DNA from: Vacuolonema iberomarrocanum LEGE 07170
GTDB lineage: Bacteria > Cyanobacteriota > Cyanobacteriia > Elainellales > Elainellaceae
Assembly (NCBI GenBank): GCA_015207365.1
Contig: JADEXA010000005.1
Location: 62,001-126,000, forward strand
DNA length: 64,000 nt
Direction: 5' to 3'
The translations under genes and the position numbers were made by a program. The notes below the pieces were generated by a model. It did not search any database, was not told where the DNA came from, and was given only the letters and a program-made list of their open reading frames with translations. Shown piece by piece: positions 19,494 through 28,098 of the stretch. How positions within the stretch are numbered: position 1 is the stretch's first letter; each line of letters begins with the position of its first letter.

Positions 19494-20351
19494 GTGCGAA
19501 CAAGTGACCAGCGAACTAGTAACCGTCCAGGAAAGGATTCAGGGCATGGCCTAGGTAGCAGCCCAGCCAAGGAGTTGCAGAAAACCGGACGCGAATCCTA
19601 TGCCGTTGCTCGACGGATTTTGTTGGAGTTGTTCCACCGCCGTCGTAGCCTCATTTTTTGGGCCATCTTCCCGGCTGTTGTACTGGTACTGAATGCGCTG
19701 ATTTTGGAAGAGCGGGCACAGCTCACGACCGCTGAAGCGTTTGCCTTTGCGGCTCCACCCAGCCTGGTGGGAGCCGCGCTGTTCTTCAGTTGCTTGGGAG
19801 GGAGCGTCGCTACGGTGGTATCCGAACGCGAACATCACACTCTCAAACGGCTGTTCCTTTCGCCCCTGAGCGGTTTCTCATACTTCCTGGGAATTTTCTT
19901 GGCGCACAGCGTTATTGGGCTAGGGCAGTCGATGTTGGTGGGGGCGATCGCCCTCTCCCTACGGGCAGAGTTCACGGGAAATCCCTGGTTCAGTCTGCTG
20001 ATTATTTTGCTCAGCATCCTCTCCTATGTCGGTGTCGGCTTCATCCTGGGCACCCAGCTCGCCCGTCGCACCGAAGATGTCAATGCTCTGGTTGCGGCCT
20101 TCGGCGTTCCCCTGCTGATCCTAGGCGGCACCTTCCTTCCCGCTTCCCTATTCCCCGATAGTTTGCTGCGCATTGCAGAATTCAACCCCGTGTTCCATAT
20201 GAACGAGGCATTACTCGGCATTGCAGCAAACGGCGATACCTTTGCTGATATTGCCCCTCATTTCTGGTTCCTCGCTATTTTTGCTGGAAGCATGGTTGTT
20301 CTTGGCTGGCTTTCCTATCAGCGAATGCTCCAAGTCGAGCGCCGCCTGTAG
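19494..20351 (+). CDS. ABC-2 type transporter permease
   Basis: A 285-residue membrane protein with six hydrophobic segments starting near residue 52 (SLIFWAIFPAVVLVLNAL). The block ATVVSEREHHTLKRLFLSPLSG is the conserved cytoplasmic helix of ABC-2 (DrrB/NodJ-like) permeases. The C-terminal half has the usual LLILGGTFLPASLFPDSLL and FNPVFHMNEALLG segments. A matching ATPase is needed for function, but none is adjacent. The DrrA-type ATPase at 59947-60846 is one candidate. The substrate is unknown. The start is GTG at 19494, and the first 40 residues are polar and might be shorter in reality. Confidence 0.85.
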   Translation: MRTSDQRTSNRPGKDSGHGLGSSPAKELQKTGRESYAVARRILLELFHRRRSLIFWAIFPAVVLVLNALILEERAQLTTAEAFAFAAPPSLVGAALFFSCLGGSVATVVSEREHHTLKRLFLSPLSGFSYFLGIFLAHSVIGLGQSMLVGAIALSLRAEFTGNPWFSLLIILLSILSYVGVGFILGTQLARRTEDVNALVAAFGVPLLILGGTFLPASLFPDSLLRIAEFNPVFHMNEALLGIAANGDTFADIAPHFWFLAIFAGSMVVLGWLSYQRMLQVERRL

Positions 20352-20833
20352 GGAGGTGGATAACTCCATTGATGCAATGGATTGTTAACGCCCTCTTTAG
20401 CATTTGTTAATTATTCGAGGATTTTTTATATCCATTCGCTCAGAAGTCTCGACTCATCCTTTTTTGCAGCATCGTGGCACTAAGGCTGCAAAAAAGATCA
20501 AATTTTAGTACTCATAGAATTGAAATTATTTGTGATTGTAAAGACTATTCTTCAAATCCAATGACTGATTGATGACGGTTGGTTGGTAATAGAATGCACT
20601 AGCAAAACGTTTTATGCAATAAAGCGACTGTTACCCTTCATAAAGCTCGACTAATCACGACCAATCGCTCTCTAGCCCAGACAACAAAGACTTTCAACCG
20701 TACCTATACCTAATAGATGAGGAGTTTCGTCCTTCCGATAGACGAATTTGTTAGGTGAGGTTGATAGTCTAAACATGTTGGCGCCTGGAGTGAGTTTTTT
20801 AATCACCAGGCAATATCTCAAGGAGAAACATTC
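20352..20833. other. 482-bp intergenic region with two hairpins
   Basis: An exact 12-bp inverted repeat, CTTTTTTGCAGC / GCTGCAAAAAAG, occurs at 20459-20496. A second imperfect stem-loop (GCCTGG...CCAGGC, around 20784-20812) lies directly ahead of the ribosome binding site of the GlsB-like gene. It may be part of that gene's leader. No gene is seen. Confidence 0.5.
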
Positions 20834-21106
20834 ATGAATATTTTAGCCTGGCTGGTATTGGGACTGATTGCAGGTGCGATCGCAAAAATGATTTATCCCG
20901 GCCACCAAGGCGGTGGTATCCTCGGAACGTTGATTTTGGGCATCATCGGTGCATTCGTCGGTGGAACGCTTTACACTCTGTTGACGACGGGAAGTTTAGC
21001 TCTCACGGCTTCAGGTTTGACCATCGGCGGCGTAGTCGTTGCTGTTTTGGGTGCGATCGTTGCACTCTTCATCTACTACGCTGCAACTCGTAGCAATGCC
21101 GTATAG
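20834..21106 (+). CDS. GlsB/YeaQ/YmgE family stress-response membrane protein
   Basis: A 90-residue, very hydrophobic protein with three membrane segments and the family pattern LGLIAGAIAKMIYPG, then GTLILGIIGAFVGG. Members are small inner-membrane proteins induced by stress in several bacteria, and their molecular role is unknown. The strong site AAGGAGAAAC lies just before the ATG. The leader contains a stem-loop, which may point to post-transcriptional control. Confidence 0.88.
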   Translation: MNILAWLVLGLIAGAIAKMIYPGHQGGGILGTLILGIIGAFVGGTLYTLLTTGSLALTASGLTIGGVVVAVLGAIVALFIYYAATRSNAV

Positions 21107-21289
21107 AGCCTTTTAGCTACTTCGGTTGTGCTAGAGGAGTCACACTATCAGGAACGGTTCTACAGTTGTTAACCCTGCATCTCTAGCCATAATTTTCAAC
21201 CTTAAGCATCTGCTAAATCTAGCAGGTGCTTAAGTGTGTGCAATAGGATTTGCACAAACCAAAATAATAGCCTTACACCACTAACAGTA

Positions 21290-22642
21290 ATGAGTGATCT
21301 TTTGGAACGTTCGAGTCAACTAAAGCAAGCTCTGGTAGATTTTATACTCGATGCAGAAGGTGAGCTGGCTGTTGCATTAGAAACCTTTAGCAAGGACAAG
21401 TTCGAAGAATGGTCTAAGGTACAGACCCAGAGTCAAAATCATAGTGCGATGGCTATCGATATGTTTTTGAGTGATGGTAGGGTCAACGATAAGACACCGA
21501 TAGATTGCTTTATTGATGAGACGCCTGATTTAAGCGAAAGCGATCGCACACTTCTAAAATCCTGGAATCATAGTTTTAACGGCTTATTTGAAGTGATTCA
21601 GGTCTCCGATTCAGCGTATGACCTGATGAATTGGTTGACGACAAAGCTCTACCGCGTCTCACCAAATGGGCGACAGGAAGATGCGAAACTTTCGCGCCTG
21701 AAGGTCGGAGAAATGGTTCTTACTCGTATTGCTCCCCTTACAGAAGGGCAATGGATTTTTTCTGGGCCGATGGAGTTGCTGGGGAAGCTGGGCAAACCAA
21801 AGCTAGCTGTAGCGATCGGCAACTTTAGGGATCGATTCAAGCAGCATTTGTATGGCGATGCCCCCGAGTTATTGGAAGAGTCGTGGCAATCGGTTGAAAT
21901 CTATCATCAAGAGTTCGTTGACTTTTTTGGTGAAGCGGAAATCACGATGCCCGGTCGGGACTTCAGCCAGCGCTTTCAAGACTTTCAAGAAACTCTCTCT
22001 GAAAATCAGTTGCAGCGCGCTGGTATTGATAGTTCAAAGTCACTGCAAGATTTGGCGCAAGAATCAGGGGTTTCCCAAGAAGCCATGGAAGAAATGGCGG
22101 CTGAACTGGACGGAACCTCCGCTGTCGCCAGTCAATTATTGAACAGTGGTAAATCGATCAAGATGGTCATGCCCAAGGTCGATCTACCCAAGCCATTGCA
22201 ACGGGCAGAACAGTTGACGGTGATTGTTCATCCACGCTGGGGCAATTGTTTGTTAGACGATTATCAGGTGTTGTGCGATCGCCTGAGCCAAGATAGCGAC
22301 AGTTTGGAGACTGAAGCACTAGACAAGCAAGTCAAGCGCTATCTAGAAGAATCCACCATCCATCCTTACATTTGGCAAAAGCTGGTTGAGCACTATCCTG
22401 AGCCGTTGGAAACCGCCTTGCAGCGTGTTCTTGAGCAGCCCGACTTCCAAATCCAAACTGACTTGCAAGCGACCTTGCAAACCTATGGAAAACCAGCAGA
22501 GCCAGAGCTACCGGAAACTGCGAGCGTTCCGGTGCATCTCGATACCCTATTTAAGGAAGCTCTGGCAGAGGTTGAGCAACCCAAAGGTAAAGGCAAGAAG
22601 AAGACAAAAGCAAAGGCCAAGACAGGTTTCGGGGCGCGTTAG
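21290..22642 (+). CDS. Uncharacterised 450-residue protein
   Basis: I do not recognise the family. The protein is acidic and soluble, with no signal peptide or membrane segment. It begins MSDLLERSSQLKQALVDFILDAEGEL. The middle has a block TRIAPLTEGQWIFSGPMELLGKLGKPKL and a helical acidic section (SQEAMEEMAAELDGTSAVA). The last 20 residues are Lys-rich (KGKGKKKTKAKAKTGFGAR), which suggests nucleic acid or membrane-surface contact. Codon use and HIP1 sites match the neighbours, so it is native. ATG 21290 is preferred over a GTG at 21236, as the extra residues look random. It may be cotranscribed with the radical SAM gene 110 bases downstream. Confidence 0.8.
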   Translation: MSDLLERSSQLKQALVDFILDAEGELAVALETFSKDKFEEWSKVQTQSQNHSAMAIDMFLSDGRVNDKTPIDCFIDETPDLSESDRTLLKSWNHSFNGLFEVIQVSDSAYDLMNWLTTKLYRVSPNGRQEDAKLSRLKVGEMVLTRIAPLTEGQWIFSGPMELLGKLGKPKLAVAIGNFRDRFKQHLYGDAPELLEESWQSVEIYHQEFVDFFGEAEITMPGRDFSQRFQDFQETLSENQLQRAGIDSSKSLQDLAQESGVSQEAMEEMAAELDGTSAVASQLLNSGKSIKMVMPKVDLPKPLQRAEQLTVIVHPRWGNCLLDDYQVLCDRLSQDSDSLETEALDKQVKRYLEESTIHPYIWQKLVEHYPEPLETALQRVLEQPDFQIQTDLQATLQTYGKPAEPELPETASVPVHLDTLFKEALAEVEQPKGKGKKKTKAKAKTGFGAR

Positions 22643-22752
22643 CTTAATTCAAGATTAGGATTCAATGGATCGTGTTACGACGACGCTAGAGTTGAGGTGC
22701 CTCTGGGTAGGCTCTCTGTGCTCTCCTGTCTTGTGGTTCAGACCAAAACACC

Positions 22753-23574
22753 ATGCCATCACTCACGTTTTCTCAACCCGACGCTTCCTTCAAAACCATT
22801 TATGGTCCTGTGACCTCCTGGCGGTATGGAGCCTCTCTCGGCATCGACCCCATCGGCGCTGTCTCTACCTGCTCCTTTGACTGCGTGTATTGCCAACTGG
22901 GGGCGATCGAGCAGCATGTCGGCTCTCGCCAAACCTTCATCCCCACCGAGCGGATTCGCGCTGACCTGGCGGCAGCAGCACCCTGGGCAGTCGATGTCGT
23001 CACCCTGAGTGGCAGCGGAGAACCCACTTTGGCGCTGAACCTGCGCGAAATTCTCACCCTAATTCGAGAGATGACCAATCGCCCCAGCGTTGTCCTCACC
23101 AACGGCACGTTGCTACGCGATCCAGCCGTGCAAGATGCGCTGATGTCAGCCGATTGCGTTTCCATGAAACTGGATGCTGTCACACCCGATCAGCTACGCC
23201 GAGTGAACCGTTCCATTTCAGGACTAACTCTGGAGGCACTTTTGGATGGAATGCGGCAGTTTCGCGATCGCTTCCCTAACCGCCTCGACATTCAGACCAT
23301 GCTCCTTACGCCCTGGACGGCTGAGGAGGAAGCAACCTATGCCGACATTGTGCGATCGCTCCACCCCAACGAAATCCAACTCAACACACCCACCCGTCCC
23401 AAGCCGCTAAAGCATGAGCTCGAGGCTCGAGGCAACCATTTACCAGAGGAACGTAGCTATCCGGTGCGATCGCTCAAACCCCTGAGCCAGGAAGCTCTAC
23501 AGGAAATGGGCGATCGCCTCCAACAGGCAACAGGCATTCCCGTGCGCTCTCCCTATCACCATCTGCGTGAATGA
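22753..23574 (+). CDS. Radical SAM protein
   Basis: A 273-residue cytoplasmic enzyme. The 4Fe-4S/SAM motif is CSFDCVYCQ (C-x3-C-x2-C, about residues 36-43), followed by the SAM-contacting LSGSGEPTLALN. It ends at PYHHLRE without extra cluster motifs. The RYGASLGIDPIG lead-in before the Cys motif is typical of a stand-alone group distantly related to wyosine-synthesis TYW1 (COG0731-like). The actual reaction is unknown. No partner gene is adjacent. Confidence 0.88.
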   Translation: MPSLTFSQPDASFKTIYGPVTSWRYGASLGIDPIGAVSTCSFDCVYCQLGAIEQHVGSRQTFIPTERIRADLAAAAPWAVDVVTLSGSGEPTLALNLREILTLIREMTNRPSVVLTNGTLLRDPAVQDALMSADCVSMKLDAVTPDQLRRVNRSISGLTLEALLDGMRQFRDRFPNRLDIQTMLLTPWTAEEEATYADIVRSLHPNEIQLNTPTRPKPLKHELEARGNHLPEERSYPVRSLKPLSQEALQEMGDRLQQATGIPVRSPYHHLRE

Positions 23575-23652
23575 TTGCTCTAACAATGCAATTTTTGTCT
23601 GTTGGAGTGTAGCTGTTGCGGCGATCGCACCATCCGCATGAATGATGGGTCT

Positions 23653-23758
23653 TATATCAAATCCGGTTAAACAGCCGTAAAACCCAACTATCGTTTGTGC
23701 CCGCTGCAATGCAGCGGGCACAAACGATAGTTGGGTTCTTCAACCGGATTTGATATTA
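23653..23758. repeat. Repeat family B, copy 1 (palindromic, 106 bp)
   Basis: The ends are TTATATCAAATCCGGTT and AACCGGATTTGATATTA. The central arms AACCCAACTATCGTTTGTGC and complement enclose CCGCTGCAATGCAGCGG. Copies are at 27948-28054 (inverted orientation) and 39850-39955. The terminal TTA at 23756-23758 is the stop codon of the minus-strand gene next to it. Confidence 0.9.
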
Positions 23759-24064
23759 CAAAAAGCCGGGGAGAATCTCGTCCGGCTCGTCTTCTTCGTC
23801 AGAGTCAGTACTAACGGGCGCATGGGGATTGGGAGGCGGCGCATCCAGAAAATCCAACAGAACCTCATCTGGCTCATTTTCAATCTCCTCGTAGGACAAC
23901 CCTGAAGCCATTGAGGGGGCCGCTATTGCCTCTCGGCTGAGATAAAGGGCGATCGCCCGCTCAATCACGCCTTCAACAGATTGCCCGGTGGATTGGGCGA
24001 TCGCTTGCAGCGGCGCTTGCCACTCCGACGGAACCTGATACACCATGGGTTCTTGCGTTGCCAT
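23756..24064 (-). CDS. Small ribbon-helix-helix-like acidic protein
   Basis: A 102-residue protein. Residues 8-45 (VPSEWQAPLQAIAQSTGQSVEG then VIERAIALYLSREA) resemble a ribbon-helix-helix (CopG-like) DNA-binding module. The C-terminal half is strongly acidic with a repeated motif, EPDEVLLDFL and EPDEILPGFL. The TAA stop is provided by the end of repeat B copy 1, so the present C-terminus may be altered by the insertion. ATG 24064 (MATQEPMVYQ) is the likely start, with an in-frame codon at 24130 also possible. No toxin partner is visible. Confidence 0.65.
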   Translation of the reverse strand: MATQEPMVYQVPSEWQAPLQAIAQSTGQSVEGVIERAIALYLSREAIAAPSMASGLSYEEIENEPDEVLLDFLDAPPPNPHAPVSTDSDEEDEPDEILPGFL

Positions 24065-24144
24065 ATACGTTGCCTTCCTGTTACACAAACTGTGGGGCAT
24101 CGATGCGTTCTTTTTCGCATCCTTTGTCAAACTCGACGCTTAAT

Positions 24145-24227
24145 CAGTCCTTGCATATTTTGTTGATTTTGTGGCCACAAAAAACCAACCCATTCACTCA
24201 GGATGACGCAAAACTTGCGTCAGTCCT
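24145..24227. repeat. Repeat family D, copy 1 (83 bp)
   Basis: It is bounded by AGTCCTTGCATATTTTG and TTGCGTCAGTCCT, with the internal palindrome TTTTGTGGCCACAAAA. It matches the GGACTTACGCA-type elements at 37588-37676 and 50873-50958. It ends one base from the TGA stop of the FetB-like gene. Confidence 0.8.
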
Positions 24228-24228
24228 A

Positions 24229-25008
24229 TCAATGTCGAACGAGTTGTTCGGCAGAGTTGAAAAACTGGTTGTAAATGCCTTGGGTAATGAGCAGGGTCGA
24301 GAGCAAGTCGGTAAACGCTAGCATAAACAGGATCAGCATTTGATAAAGAGCCGCATTCAGTGGATCTTCGCCACTAATCAATTGCCCAGTGATGATGCCG
24401 GGCAGCTTGACAATCCCCACAACGGTCATAGCGTTGAGGATGGGAATTAAACCCGCTTGCATGGCTTCGATGCGATAGCCACGGGTCGCTTGGCGGGGCG
24501 ATGCTCCCATACTGAGATGGGTTTCGATCTCGACCTGGCTATTGTTCAGGCGGCTGACCAGACGCTCCCCGGCGATCGCCGCTGCACTCATGGCGTTGCC
24601 TAGCAAAATGCCCGCTAGCGGAATCAAATATTGCGGGTTAAACCAGGGCTCTGGGCGCACCACCAGCAAATTGACATAGGCCAAGGTAAACGCAGTGGTG
24701 AAAAGTAAAACCCCTCCTGTAAGGGGCAAGATGTAGGGCACCTTGCGGCTGATGCGGTTGCGGGCGACGAAGGCGGCAATGCTGACCATGACCAGCACAA
24801 TGGCCAACACAAACCAAGGATTTTGAAGACTAAAGGCAAGGGCAAGGAAATAGCCCACCAGCAGCAGTTGCAGAATGGTGCGCAGGGTCGCAATGCCCAG
24901 CTTCATCTCCAAGCCCAGTTGCTGCCATGCGGAAACGCCAACGGCGATCGCCATCAACCCCAGCGCCCAACTCAGCCGGACCCACGTTAGTTCGATTGCA
25001 TCATTCAT
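24229..25008 (-). CDS. FetB-like ABC transporter permease (UPF0014)
   Basis: A 259-residue membrane protein with about seven hydrophobic segments. Family marks are the LGIATLRTILQLLLVGYFLALAF block, the IPLAGILLGNAMSAAAIAGERL block and the cytoplasmic HLSMGASPRQATRGYRIEAM helix. E. coli FetB works with the ATPase FetA in iron efflux or iron-cluster stress. No FetA-like ATPase is adjacent here, so the partner is unknown. The 3' end abuts repeat D copy 1. Confidence 0.85.
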   Translation of the reverse strand: MNDAIELTWVRLSWALGLMAIAVGVSAWQQLGLEMKLGIATLRTILQLLLVGYFLALAFSLQNPWFVLAIVLVMVSIAAFVARNRISRKVPYILPLTGGVLLFTTAFTLAYVNLLVVRPEPWFNPQYLIPLAGILLGNAMSAAAIAGERLVSRLNNSQVEIETHLSMGASPRQATRGYRIEAMQAGLIPILNAMTVVGIVKLPGIITGQLISGEDPLNAALYQMLILFMLAFTDLLSTLLITQGIYNQFFNSAEQLVRH

Positions 25009-25323
25009 TGTTTATTGCTCCTGCTACCCTGTCCTTCCGGTTCCTCTTGACATCCAAAGGCGGAAATAATCTTAAAAACCGCCGTCCCAATTTGAGTAAA
25101 ACTGTCCATTTCATTCAGCGATCGCTCCGACAATTTGGGAACATAAGCGAAGATATAACACTGAGATTGCATTGACCTAGCGCTAGCCGCTAGGTTTTAG
25201 TAGCTCTCCTTGCCCCACAATGACTGATCGATCGTCCGTACGGAGCAACTGACATCCAGTTTTGACGTCGGTGAAAGCCTTCAACATCGCTGGTTCCCTT
25301 GTCCTTCTTCCCCCTTATATCGC
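25009..25323. other. 315-bp divergent intergenic region
   Basis: This contains the promoters for the FetB-like gene and the aminotransferase. A 7-bp stem CCTAGCG/CGCTAGG followed by TTTT lies at 25176-25198 in the aminotransferase leader. It is short, and I do not call it a terminator. Confidence 0.4.
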
Positions 25324-26454
25324 GTGAGCCTCATTCCTCCTTTTGACCTGACCCGGCAATATGCGCAGATTGGCGATGCCATTGATGCGGCTGTTCTCGA
25401 TGTGCTGGCGTCCGGGAAATACATCAACGGTCCTATTGTGCAGGCATTTGAAGCCGAGTTTGCCCAATATATTGGTAGCGACCATTGTTTGGGGTGTAAT
25501 TCAGGAACCGACGCCCTGTATCTGGCATTACGAGCGCTAGAGATTGGAGCCGGAGATGAAGTTATCACAACACCCTTCAGTTTCTTTGCCACAGCGGAGA
25601 CTATTAGTGCCGTTGGTGCCACTCCAGTCTTCGTCGATATTCATGCTGACACCTTTAACTTGAATGTGGCGCAGGTAGAGGCGGCAATCACGCCGAAAAC
25701 AAAAGCCATTATGCCCGTGCACTTGTTTGGTCATCCGGTAGAGATGACGGCATTGATGGCGATCGCCCAAGCCCACAACCTCTTCGTCATCGAAGATTGC
25801 GCGCAGGCAACGGGAGCCTGTTGGGAGGGCAAAAAGGTGGGCAGCATCGGGCATATCGGGTGCTTTAGCTTCTTCCCGACCAAAAATCTGGGAGCCTGTG
25901 GTGATGCCGGTGCCGTGACCACCAATGACGCGGCGGTGGCCGAGCGCATCCGCATCCTACGTGAGCATGGCAGCCGTACCCGCTACTATCACGAGGCGAT
26001 CGGAGTCAATAGTCGGTTGGATGTCCTACAAGCTGCCGTCTTGCGAGTGAAGCTCCAGCATCTGGACTGGCTCAACATGCAGCGTCGTACGGTTGCCCAG
26101 CGGTATCTGGATGGGCTCGCACCCATTCCGGGCATTGTCCTACCCCATTCCGCAAAAGGCGGTATGAGTGTGTGGAACCAGTTCACGATTCGCGTGTCGG
26201 GTGAACCGGACGGTGGAGAACGGCGCGATCGCCTGCGTCAGCAATTGCAAGAGCAAGGCATATTGTCGATGATTTATTATCCCGTTCCGCTGCATCAGCA
26301 ATCGGTTTATGCTGGCCTGGGCTATGGGTCTAATCAACTCCCCGTCACCGAACAAGTGGCGCAAGCAGTGTTATCGCTGCCCATGTTTCCAGAACTTGAG
26401 GCAGAGCAACAACAGCAAATTGCCTACGCTTTGAAAGAAAGTTTGTTGGACTAG
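25324..26454 (+). CDS. DegT/DnrJ/EryC1 family PLP aminotransferase
   Basis: A 376-residue cytoplasmic enzyme. The start is GTG and the frame reads SLIPPFDLTRQYAQIG. Family motifs are GCNSGTDALYLALRALEIGAGDEV, TPFSFFATAETI, the DIHADTFN block, VIEDCAQATGA and the PLP-lysine site SFFPTKNLGACGDAG. Such enzymes transaminate keto-sugar nucleotides for surface polysaccharides or glycosylated products. No other sugar-nucleotide gene is next to it, so the pathway is not shown. The exact sugar cannot be read from sequence. Confidence 0.9.
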   Translation: MSLIPPFDLTRQYAQIGDAIDAAVLDVLASGKYINGPIVQAFEAEFAQYIGSDHCLGCNSGTDALYLALRALEIGAGDEVITTPFSFFATAETISAVGATPVFVDIHADTFNLNVAQVEAAITPKTKAIMPVHLFGHPVEMTALMAIAQAHNLFVIEDCAQATGACWEGKKVGSIGHIGCFSFFPTKNLGACGDAGAVTTNDAAVAERIRILREHGSRTRYYHEAIGVNSRLDVLQAAVLRVKLQHLDWLNMQRRTVAQRYLDGLAPIPGIVLPHSAKGGMSVWNQFTIRVSGEPDGGERRDRLRQQLQEQGILSMIYYPVPLHQQSVYAGLGYGSNQLPVTEQVAQAVLSLPMFPELEAEQQQQIAYALKESLLD

Positions 26455-26990
26455 CGCGCTGTTTCAATATGAGGGGTAGTCCACCCGCGTTACCTCTCTC
26501 CATCCAACGATGAGTGACGCTCAAACAAACAATCAATAGCGCACTCGCAACCGGGCAATAGAGTCATCGAAGGGAATAGTGTGATGTTTGAGGGAAGCGG
26601 TAACGGTCTACCCTCAGTTTGAGATTCTCTTCCAGGTAGACTTCGGCATCGGCATCGTCCTGTATCCTAGCTAAGTTATAGGTTCGATCTCTTCTCTGCC
26701 GCCTTGGCAATGGGGCACGACAGTCTTAGTTTCCTTTTGCCAAGAGAATTCAAGGAGAAGTCAGGGTCAACGTTTCCCGGCTTGGGCGGGGAACACTGGA
26801 GTATTTTACAGCGTTTTCATGGGTCTTCGAGGTCTGCATAAACAGCCTGACAAAGGGGGCATCAAAACTTGGTTTCCCTTTTGTTCTGTCTTTAAAGGCA
26901 GAACAGGAGAATCCCAATCTCCATACACAAAAAGAACTCCGGAACACAAACGCTGTACGGCAAAGTAGATGCACTGTAGAACAAGGAAAA
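26455..26990. other. 536-bp intergenic region
   Basis: This lies between the aminotransferase stop and folP. I see no repeat of the families described here, and no RNA or gene signature. It presumably contains the folP promoter. Confidence 0.4.
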
Positions 26991-27863
26991 ATGTGGCAAT
27001 TTCCGAGCGGAGAGCGGCTGAGGTGGGGCGATCGCACATATCTGATGGGTGTGCTGAATGTCACCCCTGACAGCTTCAGTGATGGGGGCGATTTTGTTGA
27101 CACTGAACGGGCCTTAGAACAAGCCCATTATCTGGTTAGGGGTGGAGCCGACATCCTCGACATCGGTGGACAATCGACACGGCCTCAGGCAGACAATGTG
27201 TCTTTAGACGAGGAATCCCAGCGGGTTCTGCCCGCGATCCGCGCCATTCGTCAGGGAACTGAAGGGTTTGCGCCCCTATCCACAATCATTTCTGTGGATA
27301 CGACGAAAGCCGCGATCGCCCGTGCCGCCGTTGAAGCGGGAGCCAATATTATCAATGACATTTCTGGGGCAACCTATGACCCCGATATGCTGCCTACAGT
27401 GGCAGAGCTAGGGGTTCCCATCATCCTCATGCATATTCGGGGAACACCGAAGACAATGCAGCAATTTACAGAATATGGGGACTTAATGGAAGACATTGCC
27501 GATTTTCTGGCAAAACGGATTGAGGTGGCGATCGCTCAAGGTATTCCTCGAGAGCATATTGCGGTTGATCCCGGTATCGGCTTTGCTAAAACTGCTGATC
27601 AAAATCTGGATATTCTTCGCCAACTGCCCAAACTCAAATCCCTTGACTGCCCTATCTTGGTTGGCCCATCCCGCAAAAGCTTCATTGGCAAGCTGCTGAA
27701 TCAACCCGATCCCAAGCAACGGGTTTGGGGAACCGCCGCCGCCTGCTACGGGGCGATCGCAGGCGGAGCCGACATTCTGCGGGTTCACGATGCAGCCCCC
27801 ATGCGAGATGTTTGCCGGGTGGCCGATGCGGTTGTGCGTGGGCTTCAGGTGGAACCCGACTAA
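26991..27863 (+). CDS. folP: Dihydropteroate synthase
   Basis: A 290-residue TIM-barrel enzyme that joins p-aminobenzoate with dihydropterin pyrophosphate in folate synthesis. It is the sulfonamide target in other bacteria. The signatures are MGVLNVTPDSFSDGG (pyrophosphate loop), GGADILDIGGQSTRP, NDISGATYDPDM, DPGIGFAKTADQN and VGPSRKSFIGKLL. Length and order of motifs are normal. It stands as a single gene and repeat B copy 2 follows 85 bases past its stop. Confidence 0.96.
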   Translation: MWQFPSGERLRWGDRTYLMGVLNVTPDSFSDGGDFVDTERALEQAHYLVRGGADILDIGGQSTRPQADNVSLDEESQRVLPAIRAIRQGTEGFAPLSTIISVDTTKAAIARAAVEAGANIINDISGATYDPDMLPTVAELGVPIILMHIRGTPKTMQQFTEYGDLMEDIADFLAKRIEVAIAQGIPREHIAVDPGIGFAKTADQNLDILRQLPKLKSLDCPILVGPSRKSFIGKLLNQPDPKQRVWGTAAACYGAIAGGADILRVHDAAPMRDVCRVADAVVRGLQVEPD

Positions 27864-27947
27864 TCTTGCGCTACACGCTTCGGTAAAACTCAAGAATCTC
27901 TTGAAAGCCCTGCAGCACGGAGCTTGCAAAAGATCCCTGTCCTCATC

Positions 27948-28054
27948 TAATATCAAATCCGGTTGAAGACCTCAACTATCGTTTGTGCCCGCTGCATTGA
28001 AGCGGGCACAAACGATAGTTGGGTTTTACGGCTGTTTAACCGGATTTGATATAA
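27948..28054. repeat. Repeat family B, copy 2 (palindromic, 107 bp)
   Basis: The end TAATATCAAATCCGGTTG and its complement flank arms with AACTATCGTTTGTGCCCGCT. It lies in the opposite orientation to copy 1: the longer TTTTACGGCTGTTTAACC segment is on the right here and on the left in copy 1. It lies between convergent folP and the CHASE2 gene. Confidence 0.9.
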
Positions 28055-28098
28055 GTCCCATAAGCCTATACAAGGCCGTTGTAACTTGCCACAGAAAC

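Noticed and set aside
20459..20496. Rho-independent terminator
   Set aside because: The inverted repeat is exact but has no T-run after the stem on either strand; the A/T tracts are inside the stem.
23497..23721. Minus-strand frame reading through repeat B (MPAALQRAQTIVGF)
   Set aside because: The same peptide start arises in the other repeat B copy at 27985 because the palindrome is read as protein. It is an artefact of the repeat.
23756..24064. Toxin-antitoxin antitoxin
   Set aside because: Ribbon-helix-helix-like segment only; no adjacent toxin-sized gene on the same strand.
25176..25198. Terminator or attenuator before the DegT aminotransferase
   Set aside because: Stem of seven base pairs with only TTTT after it, and no upstream gene on that strand.
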